This document shows positions 1 to 12,600 of a stretch of 64,000 nucleotides of DNA, one piece after another. The stretch's first letter is position 1, and each line of letters begins with the position of its first letter. A program made the position numbers and the translations under genes. This stretch comes from Phoronis australis (taxonomy: Eukaryota > Phoronida > Phoronidae). The notes beneath the pieces are model-generated. The model worked only from the letters and a program-made list of their open reading frames with translations, made no database searches and was not told the origin of the DNA. The DNA is taken from contig NMRA01000195.1 in NCBI GenBank assembly GCA_002633005.1, positions 411,154 through 475,153 on the forward strand, given 5' to 3'.

Positions 1-209
1 TTATTATTGTAAACATTGACATTGAGATCCTGTGCTGAGCATTGAATATGTACATGTCATGTTATGGACTATGAATCCAGCTGTACTGTAGTTTGTATCG
101 GTAAGTGGCCTGTATAGGTGTAGACATGACTGGAAGTGGTGCACAGTTCACTGTGTGTTGTGAAGGATGCTGGCATCCTGTGTTGGCAGAAAGAGTCTAA
201 CATTAAGGC
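1..209. repeat. Unmerged assembly copy of 511-719
   Basis: These 209 bases match 511-719 at a constant offset of 510 and end at a single N (210). The order is UTR sequence, N, terminal exon, then the same UTR sequence again. Two overlapping contigs joined without merging explain this better than a biological duplication. It belongs to the 3' UTR of the FAF1-like gene. Confidence 0.85.
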
Positions 210-210
210 N
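210..210. other. Single-N contig join
   Basis: This lone N sits exactly where the duplicated UTR block stops. Three other lone Ns in the window (43666, 52986, 60510) sit at the same kind of junction. Confidence 0.8.
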
Positions 211-326
211 TTGAGTCATAGTATGAGTTCAGTTTTAGATAATGAGCTTGTGGGTAAATGATGACAAATTAGATCTGTGTTTGTTCTCGGTTACAACACT
301 CAATGAGGTTGTTTTCTGGTTGGTAG

Positions 327-407
327 GTCACGACATTGGATGCCAACAAGACATTAGAAGAGCTCAAGCTGTGTCCTCAGGAGACGCTGATTTTAGAGGA
401 GAAGTAA
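327..407 (+). CDS. FAF1: FAF1-like protein, terminal coding exon (UBX domain C-terminus)
   Basis: The exon follows a pyrimidine-rich acceptor ending in TAG and reads 26 residues in phase 0, then stops at TAA (405-407). It starts VTTLDANKTLEEL and ends with a PQETLILEEK tail. That tail, with an LD-x-NK-x-L segment before it, is characteristic of the last strands of the UBX domain of Fas-associated factor 1. FAF1 is an adaptor that binds the AAA ATPase p97/VCP through this UBX domain and ubiquitinated clients through N-terminal domains, acting in protein degradation and apoptosis signalling. All earlier exons lie left of the window. Because the left contig overlaps this one, a second copy of the exon may sit just outside the window. 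Another UBX-family protein is possible, but the PQET-LE ending favours FAF1. Confidence 0.68.
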   Translation, partial: VTTLDANKTLEELKLCPQETLILEEK

Positions 408-1087
408 TTAACAAATGAATAACATCAACATCCGTGTCATGCTAGACTTGTAAGCAACAATAATACCAATGTCTGCGTCATGCAGGGCTTGTAAATTTTC
501 ATCGTCTCTGTTATTATTGTAAACATTGACATTGAGATCCTGTGCTGAGCATTGAATATGTACATGTCATGTTATGGACTATGAATCCAGCTGTACTGTA
601 GTTTGTATCGGTAAGTGGCCTGTATAGGTGTAGACATGACTGGAAGTGGTGCACAGTTCACTGTGTGTTGTGAAGGATGCTGGCATCCTGTGTTGGCAGA
701 AAGAGTCTAACATTAAGGCAGTTGTGTTGTACTGTTAAGGAGTAGTCTAGTGACTGTTATGTTTTTCATGTCTGTGTTGAGTAATATACTCATTTATAAC
801 AAGGCTGGCTGCCAGCAAGTTGTCTAAAGTGTGTTCAGGGTGGTGAGATGGAATAAGTCATTGACACCTGGCATTGTAAGGAATTTGTTTTGTGAGTTGC
901 ATCTCTGTCATTCATCATAATGACAAGCTGACAGAGTTCTGAAAGTTGACTTGTTGAAATGGGAATTGGAGACCACGCAAGATTTTGTTATTGCCTACAT
1001 TCTGTACATGTTGGTACTCTTCAAGTTTGGATTCTTGTCTGTGAATAGACGGTATTCATTCACTCTAGTGGAGTGACGTTGAGGTTG

Positions 1088-1216
1088 ACCCTGACTGTGG
1101 CAGTGGTCATGTGACTCTGTTGTGGCCCAAACCCTGACTGCTGCGGCATTCATGCAACTCTGCTGTGGCCCGGACCCTGACTGCTGCAGTGGTCACCTGA
1201 CTCTGTTGTGGCACAG
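1088..1216 (+). repeat. Tandem repeat, 3 units of 43 bp
   Basis: Three successive 43-bp units each begin ACCCTGACTG and end in a TGTGGCCC-like segment, with a few substitutions between units. An apparent 64-residue reading frame over this area is a product of the repeat. Confidence 0.85.
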
Positions 1217-2727
1217 ATACATGTATGAAGTAGTCCTGATGAATAGTGCGGAGCTTCTAAAAGAAGCTGGGGATATAATTATTTCAACCGGGCTCCAGAC
1301 CTGCACTCTATTATAGACTGGTGTTTTATAGACACACAGCTATAGTTTCATGTTCTCAATATTTCCTTTGATCTTCTTGCGTGTGTGCCTTCCAAACAAT
1401 ACAGAATCTAATCAAAATGTCGGACCCAGCTTGCACTGAAATCTGACTCGTGTTGCAAACGAAGCATTCGTTCATGGTAGTGATGTACCTAACCCTATCA
1501 AGTTAAAGCTGTATGATTTGTGCAACTTACAAGTTCTCCCATATTTGTGAGATTTGTGACCCGTTTTGGGGTTCTTGAGCCAGACAAGAGTACACTTAAC
1601 ATTTCCATGTATTTAAATTACTTTATTTCTGATGATGGCTGCTGCCAAAGCCTGAAACATCAAATTGTACCCTGTAATCGTGATTATGAACTGGAAAGGG
1701 ATTCTGTTCTTTCATTTGAGCAACAATGTTCTTTAATATTTTGTTTTCCTTTGACTGTTATACCCTTTGTTATTTATGATTGTTGTCTGCTAGATTGTAA
1801 ACAGGAGCTGCTTGGTAGCTTCATGTACATTTTGAAAGAGATTCTCCCTACTAGGGTAGTTAACATTCTTTAGTAGTTTACAAAATAGCGTCATACTGCG
1901 GTAGATCTACCGTGACACTAATGGACCTTACAGTTGCTATTAACTATGTTCTGTCCAAGAAGTGAACTTTTGACTTAACAGTCCTTACCCCTTTGAATTT
2001 GGTCTGAACTTGCAACTTCACTGAGATGAGAAGTAACTTCTGGGTTTGCAAAGAAGGGACTGTTCGTTATTCATGTAGATGGTTCCATGTAAAATGACTC
2101 ACTGGGACAAGCCAACGTGTAGAGCTTGATCTTAGAAAGTAATGTGATACCCTTGTGAAATCATTATGATTGTAGGGACGGACAGTTCAAGACCAATATC
2201 ATTATGGTAAGTGATCTTGGTCAAAAGTTAGTTTGTGTGATGGAAGACATGTTTGAAGCTGCTTTAAGGTTCACTGACCACCATTCCCAGCATTCTGGTC
2301 AGTTAGCTAAGTACAGCATTGGGCTGCTGCTCAAAAGAGGGCATTGTTGTACAGTGACATGGCTTCTTAGCATAAAAACACATGGAAAATTGGACAAAGA
2401 CAGACTGCACTGTTGCCTAGAGCGTTTTACAAAGACATTGCTGCTAGGGGTGAGCTTAATCCATTAGGGTTCTCCTATTGGAAGGGTTTATTGAGGTGTG
2501 TCACATACTCTGGGTAGATCGTTTGTTTACAGGTATGGGGAAGGGGGAGGGTATTTTGCCCTAACAGGTATGTATGTCTTGGTGGATTCTTGATACTTTG
2601 ACTGAGGTATTGCCTTGGGTTGGTAAATGAAAGATAAGATCACCGGGGAGGCGCTGCTGTTTTGGGTAGGGGTATTCATGAATGTTGTCTTGGCTACCCA
2701 TATTTGAAGATACTAAGGTATTGTGAC

Positions 2728-2892
2728 GGTCTGGATTTTGACTACAGAGGTGCAGCTCTTTTGGGTCGTTTGTTATAGAACCGGTCTGGATATTGACTAC
2801 AGAGGTGCAGCTCTGTTGGATCGTTTGTTATAGAACCGGTCTGGATATTGACTACAGAGGTGCAGCTCTTTGGATCGTTTGTTATAGAACCG
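2728..2892 (+). repeat. Tandem repeat, 3 units of about 55 bp
   Basis: Units start at 2728, 2783 and 2838, each beginning GGTCTGGAT and ending TTATAGAACCG. They are nearly identical (one substitution run, one short indel), so the expansion is recent. It lies in the putative FAF1 3' UTR. Confidence 0.9.
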
Positions 2893-3183
2893 AGAATGGG
2901 GGGATAAACTTGAAGTACCCAGACATTTAGACCCACTGTCATTGCTTGAATGGACGAGTACTGTCATCTTCAGATTTATACTGTGATAGTTTTTCGGTTA
3001 TGTATAATTGAGTTGGTCTTTTTCTGACGTTTTTATTAGCAAAACCTCAGAAGTTAGTTTTGTTTATTTTCTAAGAAACTTTCTTGGAATAATGATTCTT
3101 TTGAGTTTTAAGACTGGAAAATCTGATCGCCTGGTCATCATGAGCTTGGCATTATTTTAATTGTGTTCGTTATTGTTGTACGT

Positions 3184-3189
3184 ATTAAA
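3184..3189 (+). terminator. Candidate polyadenylation signal ATTAAA
   Basis: ATTAAA is the commonest variant of AATAAA. It is followed within 20 bases by an A-rich stretch and then T-rich sequence. This is the first reasonable signal that could end the FAF1 transcript, but it is a common hexamer. Confidence 0.3.
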
Positions 3190-3740
3190 GTGTACTAAAT
3201 ACAATGTGAGAAATCATTCATTATTGTCTTGCTATGCCCTGTAGTACAGTGGCAGGTCACCTGCTCTGAATTCATGTGCATGTGATTTACATTACAGAAG
3301 TGTAATGGTAGTCAGTGCAAGACATGCACAAGTATTTGTGGTGCCTCTGCGCATGCCCTGGTTCGAATATCTCAGTATTGCAAATGAATGCTTTGTTGAA
3401 GTGCTTAAAAACCACCATTTACCTTTTTCTGATAAACTGGCTACATTTGACTTGAGTTCTTGAGTTGCCGGCTCATCATATTCAAGGTCGGGTGAGTAAG
3501 ATGGTAAACTGGCTTAATAATTCTACTTTGGCAGCTTAACAGCGCTTTACTTAATTCCACTTCAACAGGTCTTGTACCCTGGCTGCATGAAGCCTGACGG
3601 GGCCCATTACCAGACGAAGTCTGGGGGTCACGTATCCTCTGTCGTAGCGCTAGCGCCACCTGCACCTCCAGTACCACTGTTAATTTGACTCGACTTCCAC
3701 TCTTTCCGTCACCACCAATCAAGGATTAAATTTCTTAAAT

Positions 3741-4871
3741 AACTTTATAGATCTACAATGAACATTTAAAGGCGAAGACAACCATTTTTCATGTCATTTT
3801 TAGCAAAAACATATTTTTCACTTAATTACAGCTTTTCGTAATTTAATGAATTATTCGTTCTGTACTCTCCGAAAGTAACGTTTTGGGAGACAATTTCTTT
3901 TCATATAGTCTAGACTGTGAGAGCTGTCGAGTCAGTTATTGTGCTACCTCGGTTGTGATAAGTTCGGTCGTCATTTGCTTTTGTTTACGAGCCAGTCAAC
4001 ATGCCACACTGTTGCTGAGCCCTGCTGCGATGTTGAGTAGTGGGAGTGAATACTAACCCAGTTCGACACCCAGTGAAGAGTATGCGGCACCCAGCCTTTA
4101 ATATGGGAGGGGGGGCTCGAATTTCTGACGATGTAGACCTTTTACCGACAAAATAGCCGGACTAAAAAAAAAAACAAAAAAAAACGGGGTACTTCGTCCA
4201 GAGCTGTGAATTGTGCGTTTGCGCCTTTTTAGAGGACTTTTTGTCTCCTTTTCTCTGACTTTTTGTTTCTCTGAGGCGGACCTTTTTGTCCACCTCGCCA
4301 AATTTGGGGGCTCGTTCGAGCCCTCCCGAGCCCCCTACCCGGGTGCGCGCATGAAGAGGACGGTTCGTCGCTCCATCGGTAAGCCAAACTTTGACAAGTT
4401 TATTGTGGACTTGTCTGAAGTATTGGAGCTATTTAGGAGGTGCCAGCTGTGAGGCGAGGGAGTCACACGGCAGGATGTAAACAGTTTGTCATTGCTCAGG
4501 TCACTATCCAACGGGAGTGTGTCACGGGACACTCGGGCAAATGGGACAGTTTTGCCTCTGTGCATGAGACGATCCCGGTACGCAGGAACAGTGTGGCATG
4601 TTGACTGACTTGTAAACAAAAGCAAACGACGACCAACTTTATCACAACCGAGATAGAACAATGACTGTCTCTCATAGTCGGACTATATGAAAAGAAATTC
4701 TTGCATCCCAAAATGTCACTTCTGGAGTAGAGGACGAGTTATTGATTAAATTACAAAAAGCTGTAATTAACTGACAAAATATGTCTTGGATAATCAATAA
4801 ACCTTGTTTTTGCTAAACATGGGAAAATGTTGTCTTCGCCTTTAAAAGTGTCAATTGCAGATCTATAGAGT
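3741..4871. mobile_element. Fold-back DNA transposon with long inverted arms
   Basis: The arm at 3741-4014 is the imperfect reverse complement of 4584-4871. Matching landmarks in order are TATAGATCT, AAAGGCGAAGACAAC, TTAGCAAAAACA, TTAATTACAGCTTTT, CTTTTCATATAGTC, CTCGGTTGTGATAA and CAACATGCCACACTGTT. The arms are about 280 bp and enclose a 570-bp loop. No transposase is visible, so this is a non-autonomous element. Terminal ends and target duplication are not clear. The loop holds a second inserted element (4081-4351). Confidence 0.75.
4081..4351 (-). mobile_element. MITE of the TGCGCGCACCC family, nested in the fold-back loop
   Basis: This 271-bp element has terminal inverted repeats of the type T-TGCG-GCACCC. 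It is flanked on both sides by the 7-bp sequence TGAAGAG (4074-4080 and 4352-4358), a likely target-site duplication. Related copies in the window are 31131-31362, 38991-39223 and a short one at 9345-9471. All share an internal AAAGGTCCG / TCTCTGAGGCGGACC motif and a GAGCCCCC-type segment near one end. Reading frames across it are coincidental. The superfamily is not assigned. Confidence 0.75.
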
Positions 4872-6167
4872 GAGATGTTTTTGATATCGTTTAATTTCTA
4901 CAAACATGATGAGTGCCAAAAACTTGTTTGGGATAATATCTTTCGAGGGCTTCCAGTTCAAGGACTCCGTTGACAAAAATGACGGCGTAACCAGTTAAAA
5001 CACTCGAGTCTTGATTTTGGATAGCCGAGGTCTTTGTTTAAAAGGGCTTAAAACGAAAATCCCAGAAAAGGGAATAAAGGATTAAAATTATGTACGTTTC
5101 GTGCAGAAAACAAATTTTGGTGGAAAATACGGCAATTACCGCGATAAATGTTGACCTGAAAAAACGCAGTCTTGTTCTAAGCATTGCTTTTGCGGATATA
5201 ACATCAAGGATTTTTAAAATGCAAAGCTCGATACTCGAAAGCTTGAAATTTGATCCTTGGTAACTAAGGAAGCTAAATTCATGTACCTTCATTGTCCAGG
5301 GGTTTAATTCACTTGTATACAAAAATCATAGACAACAAAGATTATGTATTCAAAACTGATTCATGGACGCTTTTGACGCCACTTGACTCCTTACAGTATC
5401 AACGAGGCTCTAAGGGTGTTCCAGTCTTGCTCCACATGCTCTTCGATCGTTTACATTCGATTGCATTGCATTGTGTGGTACGACTGTACCGCAAAACAGG
5501 TTACGAAAATAAATGATCGGAGCCGATAGTTTGTTGTAACCTCAGGGCAGACTCGACTAACTCAATGACTACTCGCTCTCTTTTAGCCAATCAAAAGGCT
5601 GTCCTCTTCCTCAACAAAGCGAAATGTTCAGATTCTGGAAATGACAAATAGCTGTGTTTTCTTTTTGTTGGTATTTTCCATTGGTCTACCCATGCAACAC
5701 AAAGTAGCGCATTACCTCACAAATTCGTACAGTTGCGATTTTATGCTTGTTAGGCCCAAGAAATAAAACTTTTATCTTTTTATAATGCTACATTGATTAC
5801 CGCGCGTGTTTTTGCTTTGTTCAGTTGTGCACCTAGAAGTAAACATAGCTTTTTTACCCTAACAACTGACCTACGATGAATATCCGGGAATCTAGAGCAC
5901 AGTCTATATGTGTACGTGTGTTTAACCTTCAACCTTATGTGATTACAGCGTCGACCCGATTAGACCTCCAATTGATGTGTTATGACATTTTTGTATAATG
6001 GGTTGTGTAAATAACGCTTTGCGCTCCAAAACCGTCACCTTAATTCGCGGGTTCATGTGAGGCAAACAATCTATATTTATGACGGACATCTGCGCGCCCT
6101 CGCACTGAGTCGGTCCATGCGATGCACGGTTGGGTTGAAGTGAGTTCAGATAAGACACCCACTTCGG
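4872..6167. other. Intergenic region upstream of TINAGL
   Basis: I see no exon-like sequence here. The part from about 4960 to 5200 resembles 62181-62400 and is a dispersed repeat. The remainder is unique-looking A+T-rich DNA and presumably carries distal regulatory sequence of the TINAGL promoter, which is inference only. Confidence 0.5.
4960..5200. repeat. Dispersed repeat, related to 62181-62400
   Basis: Both stretches share, in the same order, AACTCCG-TGACAAAAATGA, GTCTTGATTTT-GGA, an AAAAGG-CTTA segment and GGAAAATAC. They differ enough to be old copies. Type unknown. Confidence 0.4.
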
Positions 6168-6175
6168 TATATAAG
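6168..6175 (+). promoter_or_regulatory. TATA box of the TINAGL gene
   Basis: TATATAAG fits the TATA consensus and lies 181 bp before the chosen ATG. Initiation about 25-30 bp downstream would give a 5' UTR of roughly 150 nt without needing an upstream intron. No other TATA-like element was noted nearer the ATG. Confidence 0.5.
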
Positions 6176-6348
6176 ACATTGTTTGGTCGCTGAGCTACGT
6201 CATTTGGTTTCGCGAGCCATAAGGGCTGAAGGAAACGGTCGAGGCTGAAAAAGACGATTGCAAAGATCGCGACGACGTTGAAAAGGAAAAGTTTTGTTCG
6301 TTAAATTATTTTTTCTTCTTTTGATTAATTGTGACAATAGACATCATT

Positions 6349-6628
6349 ATGAATATTTATTTTTACGGACTTGCGTACTTGTGTGTGATTTCCTCGGTAT
6401 CGGAGGCACAATGGTGCAGTCAGCGCTCGTCGACTCCTAAGTGCTGTCCGGGGAGAACTGACGCGTGCACGGCACCTATCCAAGACACACTTTGTTACTG
6501 TGATATTTTCTGTAACAGAACCGTTACCGACTGTTGCCCGGACTTTTGGCAGTTCTGCCTGGGTATCGAGCCGCCAACTGGGGCTTGGACCGTACCAACC
6601 ACTGCTCGACCAATCGATATCGTAACAA
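6349..6628 (+). CDS. TINAGL1: TINAGL exon 1: signal peptide and somatomedin B domain
   Basis: The ATG at 6349 starts a hydrophobic leader ending VSSVSEA (with ISS before it), then QWC begins the Cys-rich domain. An in-frame GTG at 6331 is less plausible because the ATG leader is a normal signal peptide length. The Cys pattern includes KCC, CYC, DIFC, DCC and DFWQFC, and CNRTVTDCCPDFW is nearly invariant in the family. Donor A|GTAAGTG, phase 1. Confidence 0.95.
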
Positions 6629-9600
6629 GTAAGTGTCTTCACATCGAATACTAGGAATGGTACGTGCTTTGTAGTGTTTGTTATTATTCATTAAGTGGTA
6701 ACATTTCTGTCTTTTCAATCGCCTGTGCCGGACTCGCAGAAAGCCTGCCGGAATCAAAAACTAGGTTTGTGTACTATCTGTGGTTATGCAATCTAGAGCA
6801 ATAAACCACGTCGTATCAGTCGTAACTGTGGACTATTTACTGGGATAAAACGTCTACTTCCTAAGATCACACCGTCAATCTCAGTTAATCAGTAAGGTGT
6901 CACTATACCAAAGTCGAACTAACATCGTAAAATTGGCTAAAACGGAAATCAAAACTAGGCCTTTTACCTGTTCATGAAATTGGTCTCATAAGATTCCTTA
7001 TCGTGATAAGATTCTATTAATTGAGACGTATTTTAAAATATTAAAAGTTACATTTCACCATTTGGCACGTTCTTTCACGTCCTTAATCAACCACTGCTGT
7101 AGGTACTTATCCTGCAACTGTATCAGTAATTATTCTAGGGCAAACCGTTAATCTAAAAAAACCGTGCTCCCCGCGGTATTTTTCCAGACTCTTTATCAAG
7201 ATCTATGAATGGATAAAGACAGTCGAGATATGGGACTCTTGCACTTTTTCTTGAGTGTTCACCCGGCCGAAAGTTTTTCTCTCAATGCTCATTGTAGTAA
7301 ACGGCCGGAATGAAGGCGATTCAAAGGGTTTTCTGTCGACTGTAGAAATTATTACTAAACATAGATAACGCTGAGTTGGGTTGGCCATGAAAGGTCTAGA
7401 TATTTGTTGATTAATGTTTCAACATCTTAGTTACAAACCATCACCGTCGTCCTCGTCGACTTTTTTACCGTCATCCTCATTGTCACTGTCATCATCATGG
7501 TCAAAGTCTTCTCAGAACTTGTGTTATCTGACTCCCTTCTCTAGAGCTGTTTATAATCAATTCTTCTCAGGTATACGATTGTCTAGTCTAAGTCAATATA
7601 CACGTAGGTCTATCTCCTTGACTGATCATGAACACGGCTTATAGTTTGGCCGTTTTCTTTGATACAAGAGCACGAATTTGTCAAGAGCATGTATTTGTAG
7701 GTATACATGTAAACGAAATATAACCACTGTTTTATTTAGTAGAGCAGTCAATTATACATTGCGCAAACTAGTGCGGTAGGCGCCAGAGGAAGGCACTTGT
7801 ACCTGTGTGTCTGTGTACACACGGATGACGTTTGTCAGAGTACTTGTACCACTTTGGTATCAAATGCAAAAATGGGTTGTTTTTTAACTTATGTATTTCA
7901 GATATATTAACATCTCGTGTCTTTAACAGGCTACTACGATAACACATTACAACTACGTAGTACATTTTATGGAATTGGAAATGATGGTAATTGGTTTAGT
8001 CTTGCGGTTAGTCTATCTGAGTGAAGACATCGATTTTTTGCCAGTAATATCACACACGTGATAAACTTCCATTGCCCCCTTGGGCTGCATTTTATTCATA
8101 ACAAATATCACAGTTGGCGATTTCAGAGGCGTAACTGCGGAGGGTTGAACCTGTGTGAGAAAAATACCCTTAAAAACCGTCATATTCACTGATTCCAACC
8201 CTCTGTAGTCATCGTCAACAGTTTACCTAATTACATCACTGACACCATTTCCGACAAGGTATTACGGGCCAACGGGAAGAAGGTCACCTGTACAAGTAGT
8301 AACTTAATTACCCTGCGCTCCATTATAAAATTCACGGCTTTTTATGCCAACAAATCTCTTATTCTACATTGCGTGAACGTGGATAAACCGTGTGTCATAA
8401 AAATCTGCAACTATAGTCACTACCGTCACTAGCCAAGTTTCGGTCCTGGTGGCTTTCGAAAATGTTCAACAACTGCGAAAGAAAAAATCCTTAGACTTTG
8501 ATGTGTTCGCGCTAACCTCGAATTGGTTTCAAAATCCACCAAAGCCTAATTCAAACACAAATTGGTAGCCAACGAATACATTTTTGCGAGACCGAACCAG
8601 ACATGCATGACACATCACCCACATATTAAAGATTTCGTGTCGACGGCAGGTAAACATACATTTACGCATCAGTACACCTGTTTAGCGTAACCTAGACCAG
8701 GTTTCTTAAGAAAGAAAAAATAACGATATCTCGCAATACGTCGATGAAATCATGCCAATGTTTCGCCAATTTGCTCGGGAGCTTTCTAGCCTATCTGAAC
8801 AAAATGACGGCCACTACAGTGAATGTGGAATCATGACGGGATTGGCTTCAACGTTTCATTTCCATAAGCTGTGTGGTCTGATTTTTGCGGCCAGGGCAAA
8901 ACAGTAGCGTGGGGATATGAAGTGCAGTCTTGATTAACCCACGCGAGCCCGACAGTTTAGGCCGAACGTTATATGTTGATTACGAACATTATCGGTTTTA
9001 CGGTTGAAAAACGCATTTTTAGACTATTGTTGGATGGGATAGACCTCTTGAAGTTATTTGCTTTGACCAAAGCTATATAGCAACAAAATCCGTCATGGTT
9101 TTGTGATTTTATTATAAATTGCCAATTTTCTCTGTTGTCTGACAGACATTTGCTGAAACTAAGGTCGGTGTCTTTAAAATTTGAATGCGCTTAAAATAGT
9201 CGGCGTCGGATTTAGTTAAGCGGCAGATCGTTCGGCTACATATATCAGTGGCGGATTTAGGGGGGGGGGGCAAGGGGGCCATGGCCCCCCTAAAATTCTG
9301 CCAGATACCATTTGGCAGTTCGGGTGTGAATTGCTGACTAGCACATGCGCGCAACCAGGGGGGCTCTTGAGGTGAAAAAAAAAACGTTTACCGTTCTTTT
9401 TTTAGTCAAAAGGTCCGCAAACCCAAAAATTCGAGACCCCTGCATCCCTACATTTTAGGCTGGGCGCGCGTATCTGCCGAAATTCTGGTTATTCCTGTGT
9501 CCTGCTCCCCCCAACTCAAAATCCTGGATCCGCCCCTGTATACTTCTACAGACCTCGTGGAATCGACTCTGCGCTTCCGCTAATTTCTGTAAAATTATTT

Positions 9601-12600
9601 TTCTCGCTGAGAATGTCTATTTAATTTCGATCCTAGATCTCCGCACTAATCAGAGACTGTTGTCGCGGTGAGCGACTATTAGGTTATCTTCTGATAATAT
9701 CCTGATGATCAGGAGTCGACCTGATTATTTGCACATGTCATTGAGTTCTATGTCAGTATGTCGACAAAAAATAAATCATTTCCAACTTTTATATTGTTAA
9801 AACATGAAGCGCGCACATTCAAAGGCCCGAAACTCTACTACTAAATTGGGACAATTGTAATTCATAAGTGCGACAGAAACACCACTTTAAGATGTGTGAG
9901 CCAATTACCAAACCTCAATCATGGTCAATATTGTGCCGGATTGCATTATAATACAAAAATCTTATTAACGCAAAATCAAGACTAGCGGCACATGAGTCAC
10001 TCCGTTGGTGTTACGCTCATTCAATACAAGAGTCGACATTCCGCATTTTCCGTATGACGTTGTTATTATATTATAGCATGTATGTAGTATTGAACATGGA
10101 AATAGACGAGCGTATCGAATGAGCATGGTTGGTACAACCTACATGAAAGTGTGTTCTGTAGACGAACATTCTAGCGAACGCTGACCAAAGCGAGATCACG
10201 CCAGATAAAATGTCGCGAATGAAAACAAGTGTTTCGAATTGATTGTCGTGTGGAACAGTTGAAACTGCAGTCTTTTGTTGCAGAGCCCATAATTATTTGA
10301 ATAATATTCAAGGGAGGTCTACTTGTACGTTCTTATTTCCCTCGTCGAAGTTCAAGTTCTCTTGCAATTCCTGACCGTATGAACACTTAAGATCAAACGT
10401 CATATAAACATACTTTCAGTACATCGGAATTGCTTTTCCATTGATTTTGTCGAAGAACTTTTTAAAAACGGAATTTGTGCAGTCGACTTCAACTAGTTAC
10501 CACTGTTGTCATGGTAATCCTTTCGACTGTATGTTATTTACTTATTATTTATCCGTCAGTTAATTTTCTATAGCATCCAATTTTTTCTGCTTTCGTTCTC
10601 CCTTCGTGTCTGAATGTATTTTCTCCTTTATTATCGGTGCTCTGTGTGTTCTGTCTATACTCACGTCTGTTTATTTTTATCAGTTCAGTTGTAAAGAATC
10701 ACCACACAAGTCAGAGTCTCGCTTTGTGATGCTATCCTTGTTGTACTCGTTCTATTTTTTCACGTGTTGCTATTTTATTTGTCTTCTTTATTTTTGTTCA
10801 CGTCTCATTTTTACTGCCATTCATTCATCTGTGTTCTGCGTTCAGCCTAATAAAATCAACCACTCGGTCTAAAATCATCTTAAATTCAACATTGGGCAAA
10901 GTTGCTGTTTTCGTTTAAATCGTGATCAAACCCCAAGTTAAAAAAACTGCACACTTGATATCAAACCACAGTATTGCTCACTGCACAATCGAAATCAGTA
11001 CCACCAATTTCTTGTCGATTCGTCACGTTTCGATTTGATCGGTTTTTCAATGCCTTGACAGAGAAAATACGCCAAGAACCGATATCACACATCTAACTTG
11101 AGGTCATTGCTTTGAACAAGGAGTTTATCAAGCGTGGACTCAGGTCAGAAATTGACGTTCATAGGGTCAATGACTGTAGAGGAGAGGTCATTTGACAAGA
11201 CGACGGTGGTTATGACCTGATATTATTGGAATTATGAAGCAAAACACCGCGTAGCGACAAATATGTCATTATCAAACGGATATCACACATTTTCCTCCCT
11301 AACTTAACATTCCATCGTCAATTCACTTCGCTGGCGACCACTTTGTCCACTTCAACAATAACAATAAAGTGATGTGAGAATAGTAATTGATTTTAAAGCC
11401 TATTTTGATGAACGGGTATTGGATGAACGGGTGTTGGTTGTCGCTCTGTAGCGGCAGTACCTCTTTTACTTTGGCACGTACATGTATACTGTTTTGGTGT
11501 TAGCCGGCACGTAGAACTGACGGAAACCTTATTTTACATCCCGTGCGTTTGCCTTGGTATAATACCACTTACAGGATTTTTGTTGGAGAACTCTCTACAG
11601 AATAATAAAAACACGACAAGCAAAAGATTTTATTTTTTTTCTTTTGTTTTTTGTATGATGCAACAGTAAACAAAAACAGTCTAATGAACTCAGTAACTTT
11701 CCAAACAAGGAAACCAATGCTGCCAGAAACCCGACTTGCTGTGTGCGGCGAAGTTTACAGCTTTCTTCTGGCTGCCATAACAAAGCTAAACATCACTGGA
11801 ACTACTTGCGAAGCACTCGGCTTTCAGTCGCGTGATTTTGCGTGGACAAACTGACAAGAAACTATGTAAAATCCTTGGATTATGCCCTGTGGCACACATT
11901 TTCTACCGTTCTCATTATTTAATCATAGTTGTCATTGGTGATCACAAACTAAGAAATTATTTGTTTTAATCCAATTACTGAAACACTTGGTGCTACGTTA
12001 TTTAGAAGTTAATGTAATTACCGCATGAATAATGAACATATTCAACAAGTGAAAGCTCAAACAACAGGGAGTTGATGAATAAACTTTCAGTGATTACGGA
12101 AATGGCTATTGCCTGCAGTTTTACACATGTCTGGTGTCATTTCACCATCTGCTGTGAAGTCCCAAGCACGTATTTTATGTGGATTGCCAAGAACTAGTAC
12201 TTTTATTTGTGAGCCGAAAATAGCTAATTACTTCACTACCTATTATGCATCTGAGGTTGATTAATGCAGTCTCTGAGGATAGAAACGTAACCGCCAGTCA
12301 CTGAGATAATTTGTGTTAATTATTTCTAGACTCTGATGCGCTCATCCTTACATCGCTAAACCTTTATTCACCGTGAAGTGGGAGTGGAAGACCAAATTTC
12401 TAAGTCTTAAGTCACTTTCATGAAATGGGCCCCAGACCAGTGGCTGATCTAAAGGGGGGGGACGCAGGGGAAGCCATGCCCCCCTCCAATAAAATTTTCC
12501 CGGATCTCATTTGGCGATTCGGAGGTGAGAATGTCTGACGGGCAAAAATCCTGGCTAATACTCTGCCCTGGCCCAACTCAAAGTCCTGGATCCGCCTCTG

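Larger units (their letters stand above)
408..3206 (+). other. FAF1: Probable long 3' UTR of the FAF1-like gene
   Basis: About 2.8 kb follow the FAF1 stop codon without another convincing exon and end near a possible ATTAAA polyadenylation signal at 3184. The short reading frames inside are not conserved-looking and have no splice context. The stretch contains two small tandem repeats (1088-1216 and 2728-2892). The true 3' end is inferred, not shown. Confidence 0.45.

Noticed and set aside
4098-4452. Coding frames across 4098-4452 on both strands
   Set aside because: They lie in a MITE and the loop of a fold-back element. The MITE part recurs at 31131 and 38991 with the frame broken.
7414-7644. 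Ser-rich 76-codon frame in intron 1
   Set aside because: Derived from a TCA/TCG-rich simple tract.
10606-10872. 88-codon hydrophobic frame resembling a membrane protein
   Set aside because: It is pyrimidine-rich T-biased intron sequence, which yields Phe/Leu/Ser/Cys by composition. It has no ATG start or splice context.
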